5,372 bases of DNA from Defluviitaleaceae bacterium (GTDB lineage: Bacteria; Bacillota; Clostridia; Lachnospirales; WQUN01): contig WRDG01000166.1 in assembly GCA_009783525.1 (NCBI GenBank), positions 1 through 5,372 of the forward strand. Direction: 5' to 3'. Positions within the stretch are counted from its first letter, which is position 1. Every line of letters begins with the position of its first letter. The notes under the pieces are model-generated. The model saw only the letters and a program-made list of their open reading frames with translations. It had not been told where the DNA came from and searched no databases. Positions 1-5,372 of the stretch are shown piece by piece. The position numbers and the translations under genes are program-made.

Positions 1-152
1 ATATTTTTGTCAGGTTTACGTTCGCGGACAGTTTTTACGGAGTACCCGTCGCGGTTATCGAAGGGCGTACATTTTTACCCGCGCGGTATTTTATCGAACA
101 GTTTCATTTAGAACCGGCCGCCGGCTTTCCGGGATTAAACGGCAGGCGGTAA
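1..152 (+). CDS. Unidentified protein, C-terminal fragment (runs off left edge)
   Basis: Reading from base 3, a frame stays open for 49 codons to a TAA at 150-152. Its composition looks like real protein (FADSFYGVPVAVIEG, then GRTFLPARYFIEQF), whereas the other open plus-strand frame is arginine-rich like a frame shadow. I do not recognise the family. Two faint resemblances are worth recording. The pattern G-x-P-V-A followed by a T-F-L-P segment recalls the UTRA ligand domain of GntR regulators, which often sit beside nagB. The G-R-T-F-L-P-A-R-Y segment recalls copper-amine-oxidase-N-like repeats of Clostridia surface proteins. In both families more sequence normally follows that motif, yet here the frame ends about 25 residues later, so neither is asserted. 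It lies 49 bases upstream of nagB on the same strand and could be co-transcribed with it. Confidence 0.45.
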   Translation, partial: IFVRFTFADSFYGVPVAVIEGRTFLPARYFIEQFHLEPAAGFPGLNGRR

Positions 153-158
153 TTTTTT
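118..158 (+). terminator. Possible weak intrinsic terminator after the partial gene
   Basis: CCGCC at 118-122 can pair with GGCGG at 145-149. An inner CCG/CGG pair (129-131 with 140-142) could stabilise the long loop. A run of six T follows at 153-158. The stem overlaps the end of the upstream reading frame and is imperfect, with a large internal loop, so this is only a candidate. If real it would partly separate nagB from the gene before it. No convincing promoter is visible in the remaining 43 bases before nagB. Confidence 0.22.
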
Positions 159-187
159 AAGCGCAAGAACGGTATTTAAAATTACGC

Positions 188-193
188 GAAGGA
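188..193 (+). promoter_or_regulatory. Ribosome binding site of nagB
   Basis: GAAGGA lies eight bases before the ATG at 202. This decides between two nearby in-frame starts. The alternative ATG at 214 would give a protein beginning MLLYVENDYG, which matches the usual NagB N-terminus more closely, but it would sit 20 bases from the site. Confidence 0.6.
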
Positions 194-201
194 TTGATTG
201 C

Positions 202-942
202 ATGCATCCCAATATGCTGCTGTATGTCGAAAACGATTACGGCGCCCTAAGTAAAAAAGCCGCAAACCTTTTCGCAGACCGGATACGCGAAAAACCGGCC
301 GGGGTTTACGGTTTTGCTACAGGCTCGACGCCCTTGGGCATGTACCGCGAGCTGATCAAAATACATAACGCTGATTTTTTGGATTTCAGCAAGGCAGTCA
401 CATTTAATTTGGATGAATATTTTCCGATTAAACGAGCCGACAACCAAAGCTATTACCATTTCATGAACGAAAATCTTTTTAACCATATTAACGTCACTCG
501 GGGAAACGTCCACATCCCGGACGGCGAAGCGTCCGACGCCGAAAGCGAATGCCGCATGTACGAAATAAAAATCCAGCAGGCCGGCGGCATCGACTGCCAG
601 ATATTGGGCGTGGGAGCAAACGGCCATATAGGATTTAACGAACCCGGCGAATCGTTCGGGGCGGACACCAGAGTGATAAACCTTACCGAAATGAGCATCC
701 AAAGCAACTCGCGTTTTTTTAACTCGCCTGCGGACGTGCCGCGCCAAGCGATAACGATGGGCGTCAGGACGATCATGATGAGCCGCAGCATACTGCTTAT
801 ATGCAGCGGAAAAGCCAAAGCCGCCATATTCCGCGACGCGCTGTGCGGCCCGATCACCCCTCTTGTGCCCGCGTCCGTGCTGCAGCTGCACCCCGACGTC
901 TGCATTGTGGCCGACAAAGAAGCGGCTTCGTTGCTTCCTTAA
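202..942 (+). CDS. nagB: Glucosamine-6-phosphate deaminase
   Basis: This cytoplasmic enzyme converts glucosamine 6-phosphate to fructose 6-phosphate and ammonia, the last step of N-acetylglucosamine catabolism and a drain on the peptidoglycan precursor pool. The 246-residue protein has the NagB landmarks in order: phosphate-binding GSTPLG (41-46), FNLDEYFP (68-75, with the proton-shuttling Asp71), GVGANGHIGFNEPG (136-149, with His142 and Glu147), SRFF (170-173), SGKAKA (202-207) and VPASVLQLHP (222-231). Position 140 is Asn where the E. coli enzyme has Asp, as in Bacillus-type NagB. The length also matches the short Bacillus form (about 240) rather than the 266-residue E. coli form, so the C-terminal extension associated with allosteric control by GlcNAc-6-P is probably absent. 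A flippase gene follows after 34 bases. No nagA is visible within the window. Confidence 0.96.
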   Translation: MHPNMLLYVENDYGALSKKAANLFADRIREKPAGVYGFATGSTPLGMYRELIKIHNADFLDFSKAVTFNLDEYFPIKRADNQSYYHFMNENLFNHINVTRGNVHIPDGEASDAESECRMYEIKIQQAGGIDCQILGVGANGHIGFNEPGESFGADTRVINLTEMSIQSNSRFFNSPADVPRQAITMGVRTIMMSRSILLICSGKAKAAIFRDALCGPITPLVPASVLQLHPDVCIVADKEAASLLP

Positions 943-976
943 TGCATAATGCAAAATTAACGGGGCCGAGCAAAAA

Positions 977-2572
977 ATGACACAGCGCAAACAGTCGTTT
1001 ATCACCAACGCAGCGATCCTTGCCGCCGCCATGATCGGCGTGCGTTTTCTCGGATTTTTATATCATGTGCCGCTGACGAACCTCATCGGCGATTTGGGCA
1101 ACGCTTATTACGGAGTCGGCTTCCAAATATATTCATTCGTGCTTATCGTATCATCCGCCGGGCTGCCGGCCGCCATTTCAAAAATGGTTTCCGAGCGCGT
1201 CGCACACGACGAGTATTATAACGCGCACCAGGTTTTCCGCGCCGCCATGTATGTGGCCGTTGTCGCGGGAATAGCGGGCGCGTTATTTTTATTAATTTTC
1301 GCGGGGCCCACCGCCGACCTGCTGAGGCGACCCGAATCCGTGTACGCAATCCGCTCGCTTTCCCCGACCGTATTGATCGTCGCCGTTATGGCGGTGCTGC
1401 GCGGTTATTTCATGGGCATGCACAACGCCGTGCCCACCGCTCTTTCTCAAATAGTCGAACAAATTTTTAACGCTGTTTTTTCCGTTCTTTTAGCCTATGT
1501 CCTCTTTGACGCCTCGCGTCTCGAGCTCGCGGCCGCGGGCGGCACGGCCGGCACCGGCGTGGGCGCGCTCGCGGGTTTAATTGTTTTGATCTTCATTTAT
1601 AAATTGGCGGCGCCGTCAATAAAGAAGCGCGTCAAAGCAGACATTGATACCGGCCGCCGCGAAAACCACAAGGATCTTCGTAAAATCGTGCTTGCCACCG
1701 CTTTTCCTGTGATTGTCGGCTCTGCGATATTCAGCATATCGAACTTGATCGACGCAGCGATGGTCACCAGCCGTCTCACTGCAAGCGGCGCGTTTACCGA
1801 TTTTGAAATAACCGCTCTATACGGTCAGCTGAGCGGCAAATACACGCTTATGATCACGCTTCCCGTTTCAATTTCCGCGGCGATGTCGCACGCGGTGCTT
1901 CCCACCATACGCCATTCAATAGTGACGGGCGATTTGGATGGAATGCATAAAAAAACAGGCACCGCAATCCGCCTGTCCATGATTATTTCCATACCCGCCG
2001 CAGTCGGTCTCGGCGTGCTCAGCAATCCGATTCTTTCCATGCTGTTTCCAAACCACAGCGAAGGCGGCGCGCTGATCACTTGGGGTGCGGTCAGCGTTAT
2101 ATTTTTGGCTCTGATGCAAATTTTAACCGGCGTTTTGCAGGGCATCGACAAGCTCCGCATCCCCATGTACGGAGCGATGGCCGGCGTCGCAATAAAACTT
2201 CCGCTAAATTATTTTTTAATTGCGGTTCCCGGCATAAACGTGATAGGCGCGGTTATCAGCACGTGTTTTTGCTATTTGGTCGCCGCGATTGTAAATCTTT
2301 ATTTTTTACACCGCTATACCGGTATCGCACCCGATTATAAAAACGCTTTTTTAAAACCTGCCGCCGCGGCGGTGGCAATGGGGCTTTCGGCTTACGCGTC
2401 GTATCATGTGCTTGCGGGTTTTTCGGGCAACATAATTTTTTGCACGATGACCGCCATCGGCATCGCGGTTCTCGTTTATTTTACGGTAATGTCCGCGCTT
2501 AACGGCTTCCTGCCGGAAGATTTTTATTCGTTTAAGCTGGGACGGAAACTGCTTCGCTGGGTTAAAATGTAA
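977..2572 (+). CDS. MurJ/SpoVB/YtgP-type lipid-linked precursor flippase (MOP superfamily)
   Basis: This is an integral membrane protein of 531 residues with about 14 hydrophobic segments, the first near residues 14-30 and the last near 484-507. It belongs to the polysaccharide-exporter branch of the MOP superfamily, which includes SpoVB and YtgP/MurJ of Bacillus. Those proteins move lipid-linked peptidoglycan precursors across the cytoplasmic membrane. Family signatures are RFLGFLYHVPLTNLIG (23-38), SSAGLPAAISKM (59-70), LRGYFMGMHNAVPTALSQIVEQI (141-163) and QGIDKLRIP followed by K-LPLNYFLI (388-414). Length and topology fit an intact protein. The ATG at 977 is the first possible start after an in-frame TAA at 947. 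Its ribosome binding site is weak (GGGGCCGAG), which suggests translation partly dependent on nagB read-through. Sequence alone cannot tell a housekeeping MurJ from a sporulation SpoVB or a capsule/teichoic-acid exporter. The end overlaps the convergent methyltransferase gene by 11 bases. Confidence 0.9.
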   Translation: MTQRKQSFITNAAILAAAMIGVRFLGFLYHVPLTNLIGDLGNAYYGVGFQIYSFVLIVSSAGLPAAISKMVSERVAHDEYYNAHQVFRAAMYVAVVAGIAGALFLLIFAGPTADLLRRPESVYAIRSLSPTVLIVAVMAVLRGYFMGMHNAVPTALSQIVEQIFNAVFSVLLAYVLFDASRLELAAAGGTAGTGVGALAGLIVLIFIYKLAAPSIKKRVKADIDTGRRENHKDLRKIVLATAFPVIVGSAIFSISNLIDAAMVTSRLTASGAFTDFEITALYGQLSGKYTLMITLPVSISAAMSHAVLPTIRHSIVTGDLDGMHKKTGTAIRLSMIISIPAAVGLGVLSNPILSMLFPNHSEGGALITWGAVSVIFLALMQILTGVLQGIDKLRIPMYGAMAGVAIKLPLNYFLIAVPGINVIGAVISTCFCYLVAAIVNLYFLHRYTGIAPDYKNAFLKPAAAAVAMGLSAYASYHVLAGFSGNIIFCTMTAIGIAVLVYFTVMSALNGFLPEDFYSFKLGRKLLRWVKM

Positions 2573-2597
2573 GCTTAACCGTATCCGTTAATTTTTT
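2560..2597 (+). terminator. Candidate weak terminator at the convergent gene junction
   Basis: Two mutually exclusive small stems span both stop codons. GGTTAA (2560-2565) can pair with TTAACC (2575-2580). Alternatively TTAAC (2575-2579) can pair with GTTAA (2587-2591), and this stem is directly followed by six T at 2592-2597. Either could help end the plus-strand nagB-flippase transcript. Both stems are short and AT-rich, below the usual strength of an intrinsic terminator. No T-run follows on the minus strand, so the methyltransferase transcript is not obviously ended here. Confidence 0.3.
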
Positions 2598-3551
2598 CAG
2601 CATTTTATTTTTTACCGCAAGCGGCACGGCACATTCGGGCGAAATTAATTTTATACCCGAACCGACAAGCCCGCGCACTTGATTTTCGACGTCGTATTCT
2701 GTTCCGTTAAGTAAAACATCAATGTTGTTTACGCAGCCGGTGAGTTTCATGTCGCCGGCCTTTTTTATCGCCTCGCCTACGTCGTTTACAGAATCGAAGT
2801 GAAAAACTTTAAACCCGGCTTCGCAGAACGCCTCCATGCGGTCGGTCGTGCTTCCGCAGCAGTGCAGAATAAAAGCGCCGTCAAAAAATTTTCCGTTAAT
2901 TTTTTTATGGCGCGGCATTAATAAATCTTTATATGTTTGCGGAGAAACGAGGTCGCGCGTCGCGTGGTCCGCCAAAGTGACCGCGTCCGCTCCGGCTTCG
3001 AACTGCGCCTCCGCAAAAAGAACCGTTACCTTTAAGAACATGTCAAGGCAGTGACAGGCGGCTTCGGGATCCTCTATTGTGCTCACCAAAAAATTTTCCA
3101 TGCCAGTAAGGTGAAGCGAAAGCGTCCACGGCCCCATTACCTTACCGATGATTAATTTTTCGCCCGCAAATATTTTTTTCAAAATTTTTATCGAATCGAG
3201 AATCGTTTTAACCGGTGGTCTGTCCAAAAAATTTTCCGGAATTTTTACCGTGTCCGGCGAGCCGAACACATGCCCCCTGATTGAAGGCATGGACGACCCG
3301 CTTCCCCAGTTTATATCCGCGCCGAACGCAGCCGCTTCCTGCACCACGCCGAAATACGGCATCACACTGCAAAAGCCGAGCCGCTCCGCGCAAAACGCCG
3401 CAAGCGCCGCCATTTTTTCTGCGCACAAATGCGTTTCGTTAAACGGAAAACCGAGTAAAAAACATGATTCCGCCGTGGCAACCGAAGTGGGCGCGATTGC
3501 CAGCGGCGGAATCTCATCTCCTTTTAAATATGAAAAAAATAATTGCTTCAC
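2562..3551 (-). CDS. MtaA/CmuA-type zinc methyltransferase (URO-D superfamily)
   Basis: This 329-residue protein has the uroporphyrinogen-decarboxylase fold but fits the MtaA/MtbA/CmuA methyltransferase branch better than HemE. The zinc-ligand pattern of that branch is present: His230-x-Cys232 in LHCCG and a distant Cys307 in SPECAVP. Other shared segments are PSIRGH (89-94), GPWTLSLHLTG (140-150), ADAVTLADHATRDLVSP (188-204) and a final LISPECAVP. Relatives transfer a methyl group between a corrinoid protein and a thiol (coenzyme M) or related acceptor. The acceptor here is unknown, since most bacteria lack coenzyme M. The start is GTG inside the stop of the RraA-like gene (GTGA, four-base overlap), with AAGG nine bases upstream, so translation is probably coupled. 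No corrinoid-protein gene lies in this window. An alternative is one of the many uncharacterised URO-D-like proteins of anaerobes. Confidence 0.82.
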   Translation of the reverse strand: MKQLFFSYLKGDEIPPLAIAPTSVATAESCFLLGFPFNETHLCAEKMAALAAFCAERLGFCSVMPYFGVVQEAAAFGADINWGSGSSMPSIRGHVFGSPDTVKIPENFLDRPPVKTILDSIKILKKIFAGEKLIIGKVMGPWTLSLHLTGMENFLVSTIEDPEAACHCLDMFLKVTVLFAEAQFEAGADAVTLADHATRDLVSPQTYKDLLMPRHKKINGKFFDGAFILHCCGSTTDRMEAFCEAGFKVFHFDSVNDVGEAIKKAGDMKLTGCVNNIDVLLNGTEYDVENQVRGLVGSGIKLISPECAVPLAVKNKMLKKLTDTVKLTF

Positions 3552-4258
3552 GATTCGAAGCCTTGCAAAATTTTTATTACCTCGCTTACATTTTTAGCTG
3601 CCCGCATTTTCGCCATGCGCGTCTCTTCAATTTTCTGCAGTTTTTTTAAGCGCGACGCCACTTCCGCCAAATGCACGCGGGGAAACTTGACCGCGCCGTT
3701 TTCGTCGAGATGTATAATCTCGCCGGGGCATACATCCATACCCGCGACGCTCACAGGGACGTTTATCGCTTTAATTACGAATTCGCCATGTCCTGCCGTC
3801 GCTCCCGTGACAAGATACTGCAGGCCCATGCCGCGCACCTCGTCCACATCCCGCGTGGGCGCGTCCGAAATTACTCCAACTGTCCCGGCCTTTACCATCG
3901 CTGTCGACATGTTGCCGCCGCATACTGCGCATTTGCGTTTGTACGCTTCCGGGAAACCGTTTTTGATTACAAGCACCGTCGGGCGCGGCGATTCGTCAAG
4001 CGCCCGCAGCACGTCCAAAAAAGTTAAGCTGTTTGAGCCGGGTGAGGGCGCGCCGAAAATGCACGTGACGGCATGGCCGGCCACGCGGCCCATTTCCGGA
4101 TAAAGGCAGCGCACCGAATCGTCCGTGTACCAATTTACGCTCCACGGATCGTACAGCCCGAGGCAAATGTCAGGCTTGTCGGGGTATGTCGCCACAACGT
4201 TTGTTACCGATGGCGTGTCGTACTTGATTATTTCTTTGATCAAATCAGATTCTTTCAT
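3548..4258 (-). CDS. RraA-like protein (HMG/oxaloacetate aldolase-decarboxylase fold)
   Basis: This 236-residue protein is of the RraA / 4-hydroxy-4-methyl-2-oxoglutarate aldolase family, often misnamed dimethylmenaquinone methyltransferase. The diagnostic metal and substrate motif G-x20-R-D-x2-E is intact: Gly115, Arg136, Asp137, Glu140 (in SDAPTRDVDE). It is followed by G-x-M-D-V-C-P-G-E and HLDENGAVKFP (173-193), which match the family's PGD...DxxGV segment with conservative changes. Enzymes of this type cleave pyruvate from hydroxy-keto acids or decarboxylate oxaloacetate; RraA itself binds RNase E. The motif favours an enzyme, but the substrate is unknown. The C-terminal 40 residues are charged and helical. 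The ATG at 4258 is chosen because AGGAGAG (4268-4262) precedes it. A TTG at 4291 would extend the protein by 11 residues but would place that site inside the gene. It overlaps the methyltransferase start by four bases. Confidence 0.85.
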   Translation of the reverse strand: MKESDLIKEIIKYDTPSVTNVVATYPDKPDICLGLYDPWSVNWYTDDSVRCLYPEMGRVAGHAVTCIFGAPSPGSNSLTFLDVLRALDESPRPTVLVIKNGFPEAYKRKCAVCGGNMSTAMVKAGTVGVISDAPTRDVDEVRGMGLQYLVTGATAGHGEFVIKAINVPVSVAGMDVCPGEIIHLDENGAVKFPRVHLAEVASRLKKLQKIEETRMAKMRAAKNVSEVIKILQGFES

Positions 4259-4413
4259 AAGCTCTCCTAATGTGAACCTCTGTTTACCCAATTTAGACGG
4301 ATTTTGGCCCGTCCGAATGTTTAAACGGCGGGCTGAAAACCGGACGAAATTAAATAAATATAGATTCGGTTATTTTTATTACCTCCGAAGCAAAAATAAC
4401 GGCCGCAAAAATT
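4259..4413 (-). promoter_or_regulatory. 155-base leader with competing hairpins before the RraA-like gene
   Basis: This gap between the dehydrogenase stop and the RraA-like start carries several inverted repeats that cannot all form together. First, an AT-rich nine-base stem, 4369-4377 with 4392-4400, overlaps a TTCGG/CCGAA stem (4365-4369 with 4385-4389). Second, CGTCCG at 4310-4315 can pair with CGGACG at 4341-4346, or the overlapping CCGTC at 4309-4313 can pair with GACGG at 4296-4300. A further GCCCG/CGGGC stem (4307-4311 with 4329-4333) is also possible. None is followed by a clear T-run on the minus strand. TATATT near the middle could be a -10 element but lacks a good -35 partner. The layout would suit post-transcriptional control of the two downstream genes or an mRNA processing site, but no known riboswitch is recognised. 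Confidence 0.3.
4262..4268 (-). promoter_or_regulatory. Strong ribosome binding site of the RraA-like gene
   Basis: On the minus strand AGGAGAG is followed by CTT and then ATG. This is the best Shine-Dalgarno match in the window, and it fixes the start at 4258 rather than at the upstream in-frame TTG at 4291. Confidence 0.8.
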
Positions 4414-5372
4414 TTAAACGGTTCCGTCCCACGAATCGACTCGTTCCCTTTTCATTTCGTCTTCGTCAAACCATCTCGACGTCACGCATTTGCTTTCGGT
4501 AAAAAAGTTTATCCCGTCCGTGCCAAGGCAATGAAGGTCGCCAAAAAACGATCGTTTGTGTCCGCAAAACGGAAAATATCCGACCGGCACCGGTATGCCT
4601 ACGTTTACTCCGACCATCCCGCCGTGCGTACGTTTTGCGAACTCGCGCGCGTAATATCCGTTCTGCGTGAAAATAACGGATCCGTTTGCGTACGGGTTGT
4701 CGTTTATCAAACTAAGCCCCTCTTCGAAATTTTTTACGCGCTTGATACACAGCACGGGCCCGAATATTTCGTTTTGGCCCACGCTCATGCCGGGCGTGAC
4801 GCGGTCGAAAACCGTCGGCCCTAAAAAGAAGCCGTTTTCGAATCCGCAAACATTTACGTTTCTGCCGTCCAATACTAATTCGGCGCCCTCGTCAACGCCT
4901 TTTTTTATCATGCCGCAAACGAAATCCCTGTGAGCTTCCGTCACGAGCGGGCCCATGTCAGTGTCTTTGTCGTAGGCCGCGCCTATTTTTAACGCGCCCG
5001 CTTTTTTTACGATTTCTTTTACAAGCTCGTCCGCTGCGTTTTGTGTCGCTACAACGACCGGCAGCGCCATGCAGCGCTCACCCGCACAGCCAAACGCCGC
5101 GTTTATTATTCCCGCCGCAGCGCGGCCAATGGGCGCGTCGTCCAAAACCAGCGCGTGGTTTTTCGCCTCGCACAGCGCCTGCACGCGCTTGCCCGCAGCC
5201 GCGGCCTTCGAATAAACCTTGAGCCCCGCATCCGTCGAACCCACAAACGTGACGCCGTTCACTTCGGGATGCGTTAACAATATTTCGGCTTCGATCCGCG
5301 AGCATGTCACGATGTTAATCACTCCGTCAGGCAGCCCCGCTTCACCGTAAAGCTTGGCGATCTCCATGCAGG
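4414..5372 (-). CDS. Methylmalonate-semialdehyde dehydrogenase-type ALDH, N-terminus cut by window edge
   Basis: The last 318 codons of an aldehyde dehydrogenase are present. The frame remains open to the window edge, so the ATG at 5367 is internal, and about 165-170 N-terminal residues of a usual 480-490 are missing. It belongs to the MmsA/IolA branch, which oxidises methylmalonate or malonate semialdehyde to an acyl-CoA with NAD. Evidence, numbered from that internal Met: FVGST (41-45), KRVQAL and AKNH (60-71), catalytic Cys99 in AGERCMA, DMGPLVT (137-143), EIFGPVL (200-206), MVGVNVGIPVPV (251-262) and the branch-specific ending KCVTSRWF (293-300). The classical ALDH general-base Glu is absent, as expected for CoA-acylating members. 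Position 67 is Glu where most members I recall have Gly (GAKNH). It is upstream of, and co-directional with, the RraA-like and methyltransferase genes. Substrates other than methylmalonate semialdehyde are possible. Confidence 0.92.
   Translation of the reverse strand, partial: CMEIAKLYGEAGLPDGVINIVTCSRIEAEILLTHPEVNGVTFVGSTDAGLKVYSKAAAAGKRVQALCEAKNHALVLDDAPIGRAAAGIINAAFGCAGERCMALPVVVATQNAADELVKEIVKKAGALKIGAAYDKDTDMGPLVTEAHRDFVCGMIKKGVDEGAELVLDGRNVNVCGFENGFFLGPTVFDRVTPGMSVGQNEIFGPVLCIKRVKNFEEGLSLINDNPYANGSVIFTQNGYYAREFAKRTHGGMVGVNVGIPVPVGYFPFCGHKRSFFGDLHCLGTDGINFFTESKCVTSRWFDEDEMKRERVDSWDGTV

Noticed and set aside
154..182. Promoter for nagB (TTTTTA, 17 bases, TAAAAT)
   Set aside because: The -35 match is poor, and transcription would begin at about the ribosome binding site, leaving no usable leader.
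943..953. TGCAT-A-ATGCA palindrome between nagB and the flippase gene as an operator
   Set aside because: It is only five bases per arm, is AT-rich, occurs once and has no promoter around it. Chance is sufficient.
247..1032. Long minus-strand frame (261 codons) antisense to nagB
   Set aside because: It lies almost entirely opposite a certain gene and its protein is rich in His, Arg, Val and Ala without a recognisable motif. It has the character of a frame shadow, as does a 154-codon frame at 453-917.
2562..3551. True uroporphyrinogen decarboxylase (HemE)
   Set aside because: The His-x-Cys and distal Cys zinc ligands and the GPWTLSLHLTG-type segments fit MtaA-like methyltransferases, and no haem synthesis genes are nearby.
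3543..4103. 186-codon plus-strand frame opposite the RraA-like gene
   Set aside because: The protein is rich in Ser, Thr, Pro and Arg, has no domain pattern, and lies opposite a well supported enzyme with a strong ribosome binding site.
4256..4291. TTG start giving an 11-residue N-terminal extension of the RraA-like protein
   Set aside because: The AGGAGAG site at 4268-4262 directly precedes the ATG at 4258. No comparable site serves the TTG, and the extra residues add nothing family-like.
1..5372. CRISPR, tRNA, rRNA, insertion sequence, toxin-antitoxin or phage elements
   Set aside because: Reading both strands showed no regularly spaced repeats, transposase motifs, cloverleaf-like sequence or small paired genes.

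Overview
The window reads as bacterial chromosome of roughly balanced base composition. It is most likely from an uncultured Bacillota/Clostridia-type anaerobe. That placement is inference from gene content: a short B. subtilis-type NagB, a SpoVB/YtgP-type flippase, and an MtaA-type zinc methyltransferase beside an IolA/MmsA-type CoA-acylating aldehyde dehydrogenase. Other anaerobic gut lineages such as Spirochaetota are not excluded. Nearly all the sequence is coding. I see no tRNA, rRNA, CRISPR array, insertion sequence or other mobile-element signature.

Left half, plus strand: an unidentified C-terminal coding fragment (1-152) is followed after 49 bases by nagB (glucosamine-6-phosphate deaminase, 202-942). 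After 34 more bases comes a 531-residue flippase of the MurJ/SpoVB/YtgP type (977-2572). The two complete genes probably form one transcription unit. They link amino-sugar metabolism, which feeds or drains the peptidoglycan precursor pool, with lipid-linked precursor export across the membrane.

Right half, minus strand, read from the right edge leftwards: the C-terminal two thirds of a methylmalonate-semialdehyde dehydrogenase-type enzyme (4414 to the window end); a 155-base leader rich in inverted repeats; an RraA-like aldolase/decarboxylase-fold protein (3548-4258); and an MtaA/URO-D-family zinc methyltransferase (2562-3551) whose GTG start overlaps the previous stop by four bases (GTGA). 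The last two are almost certainly co-transcribed and translationally coupled, and the dehydrogenase probably belongs to the same unit. Together they look like a small catabolic module: C-C cleavage or decarboxylation of a keto-acid, acyl-CoA formation, and methyl transfer. The substrate cannot be deduced from this window.

The two units converge and overlap tail to tail by 11 bases at 2562-2572. Each transcript would have to terminate inside the other unit's coding sequence or at the small inverted repeats there. The three-gene minus-strand module is the most interesting part of the window; the individual protein families are known.
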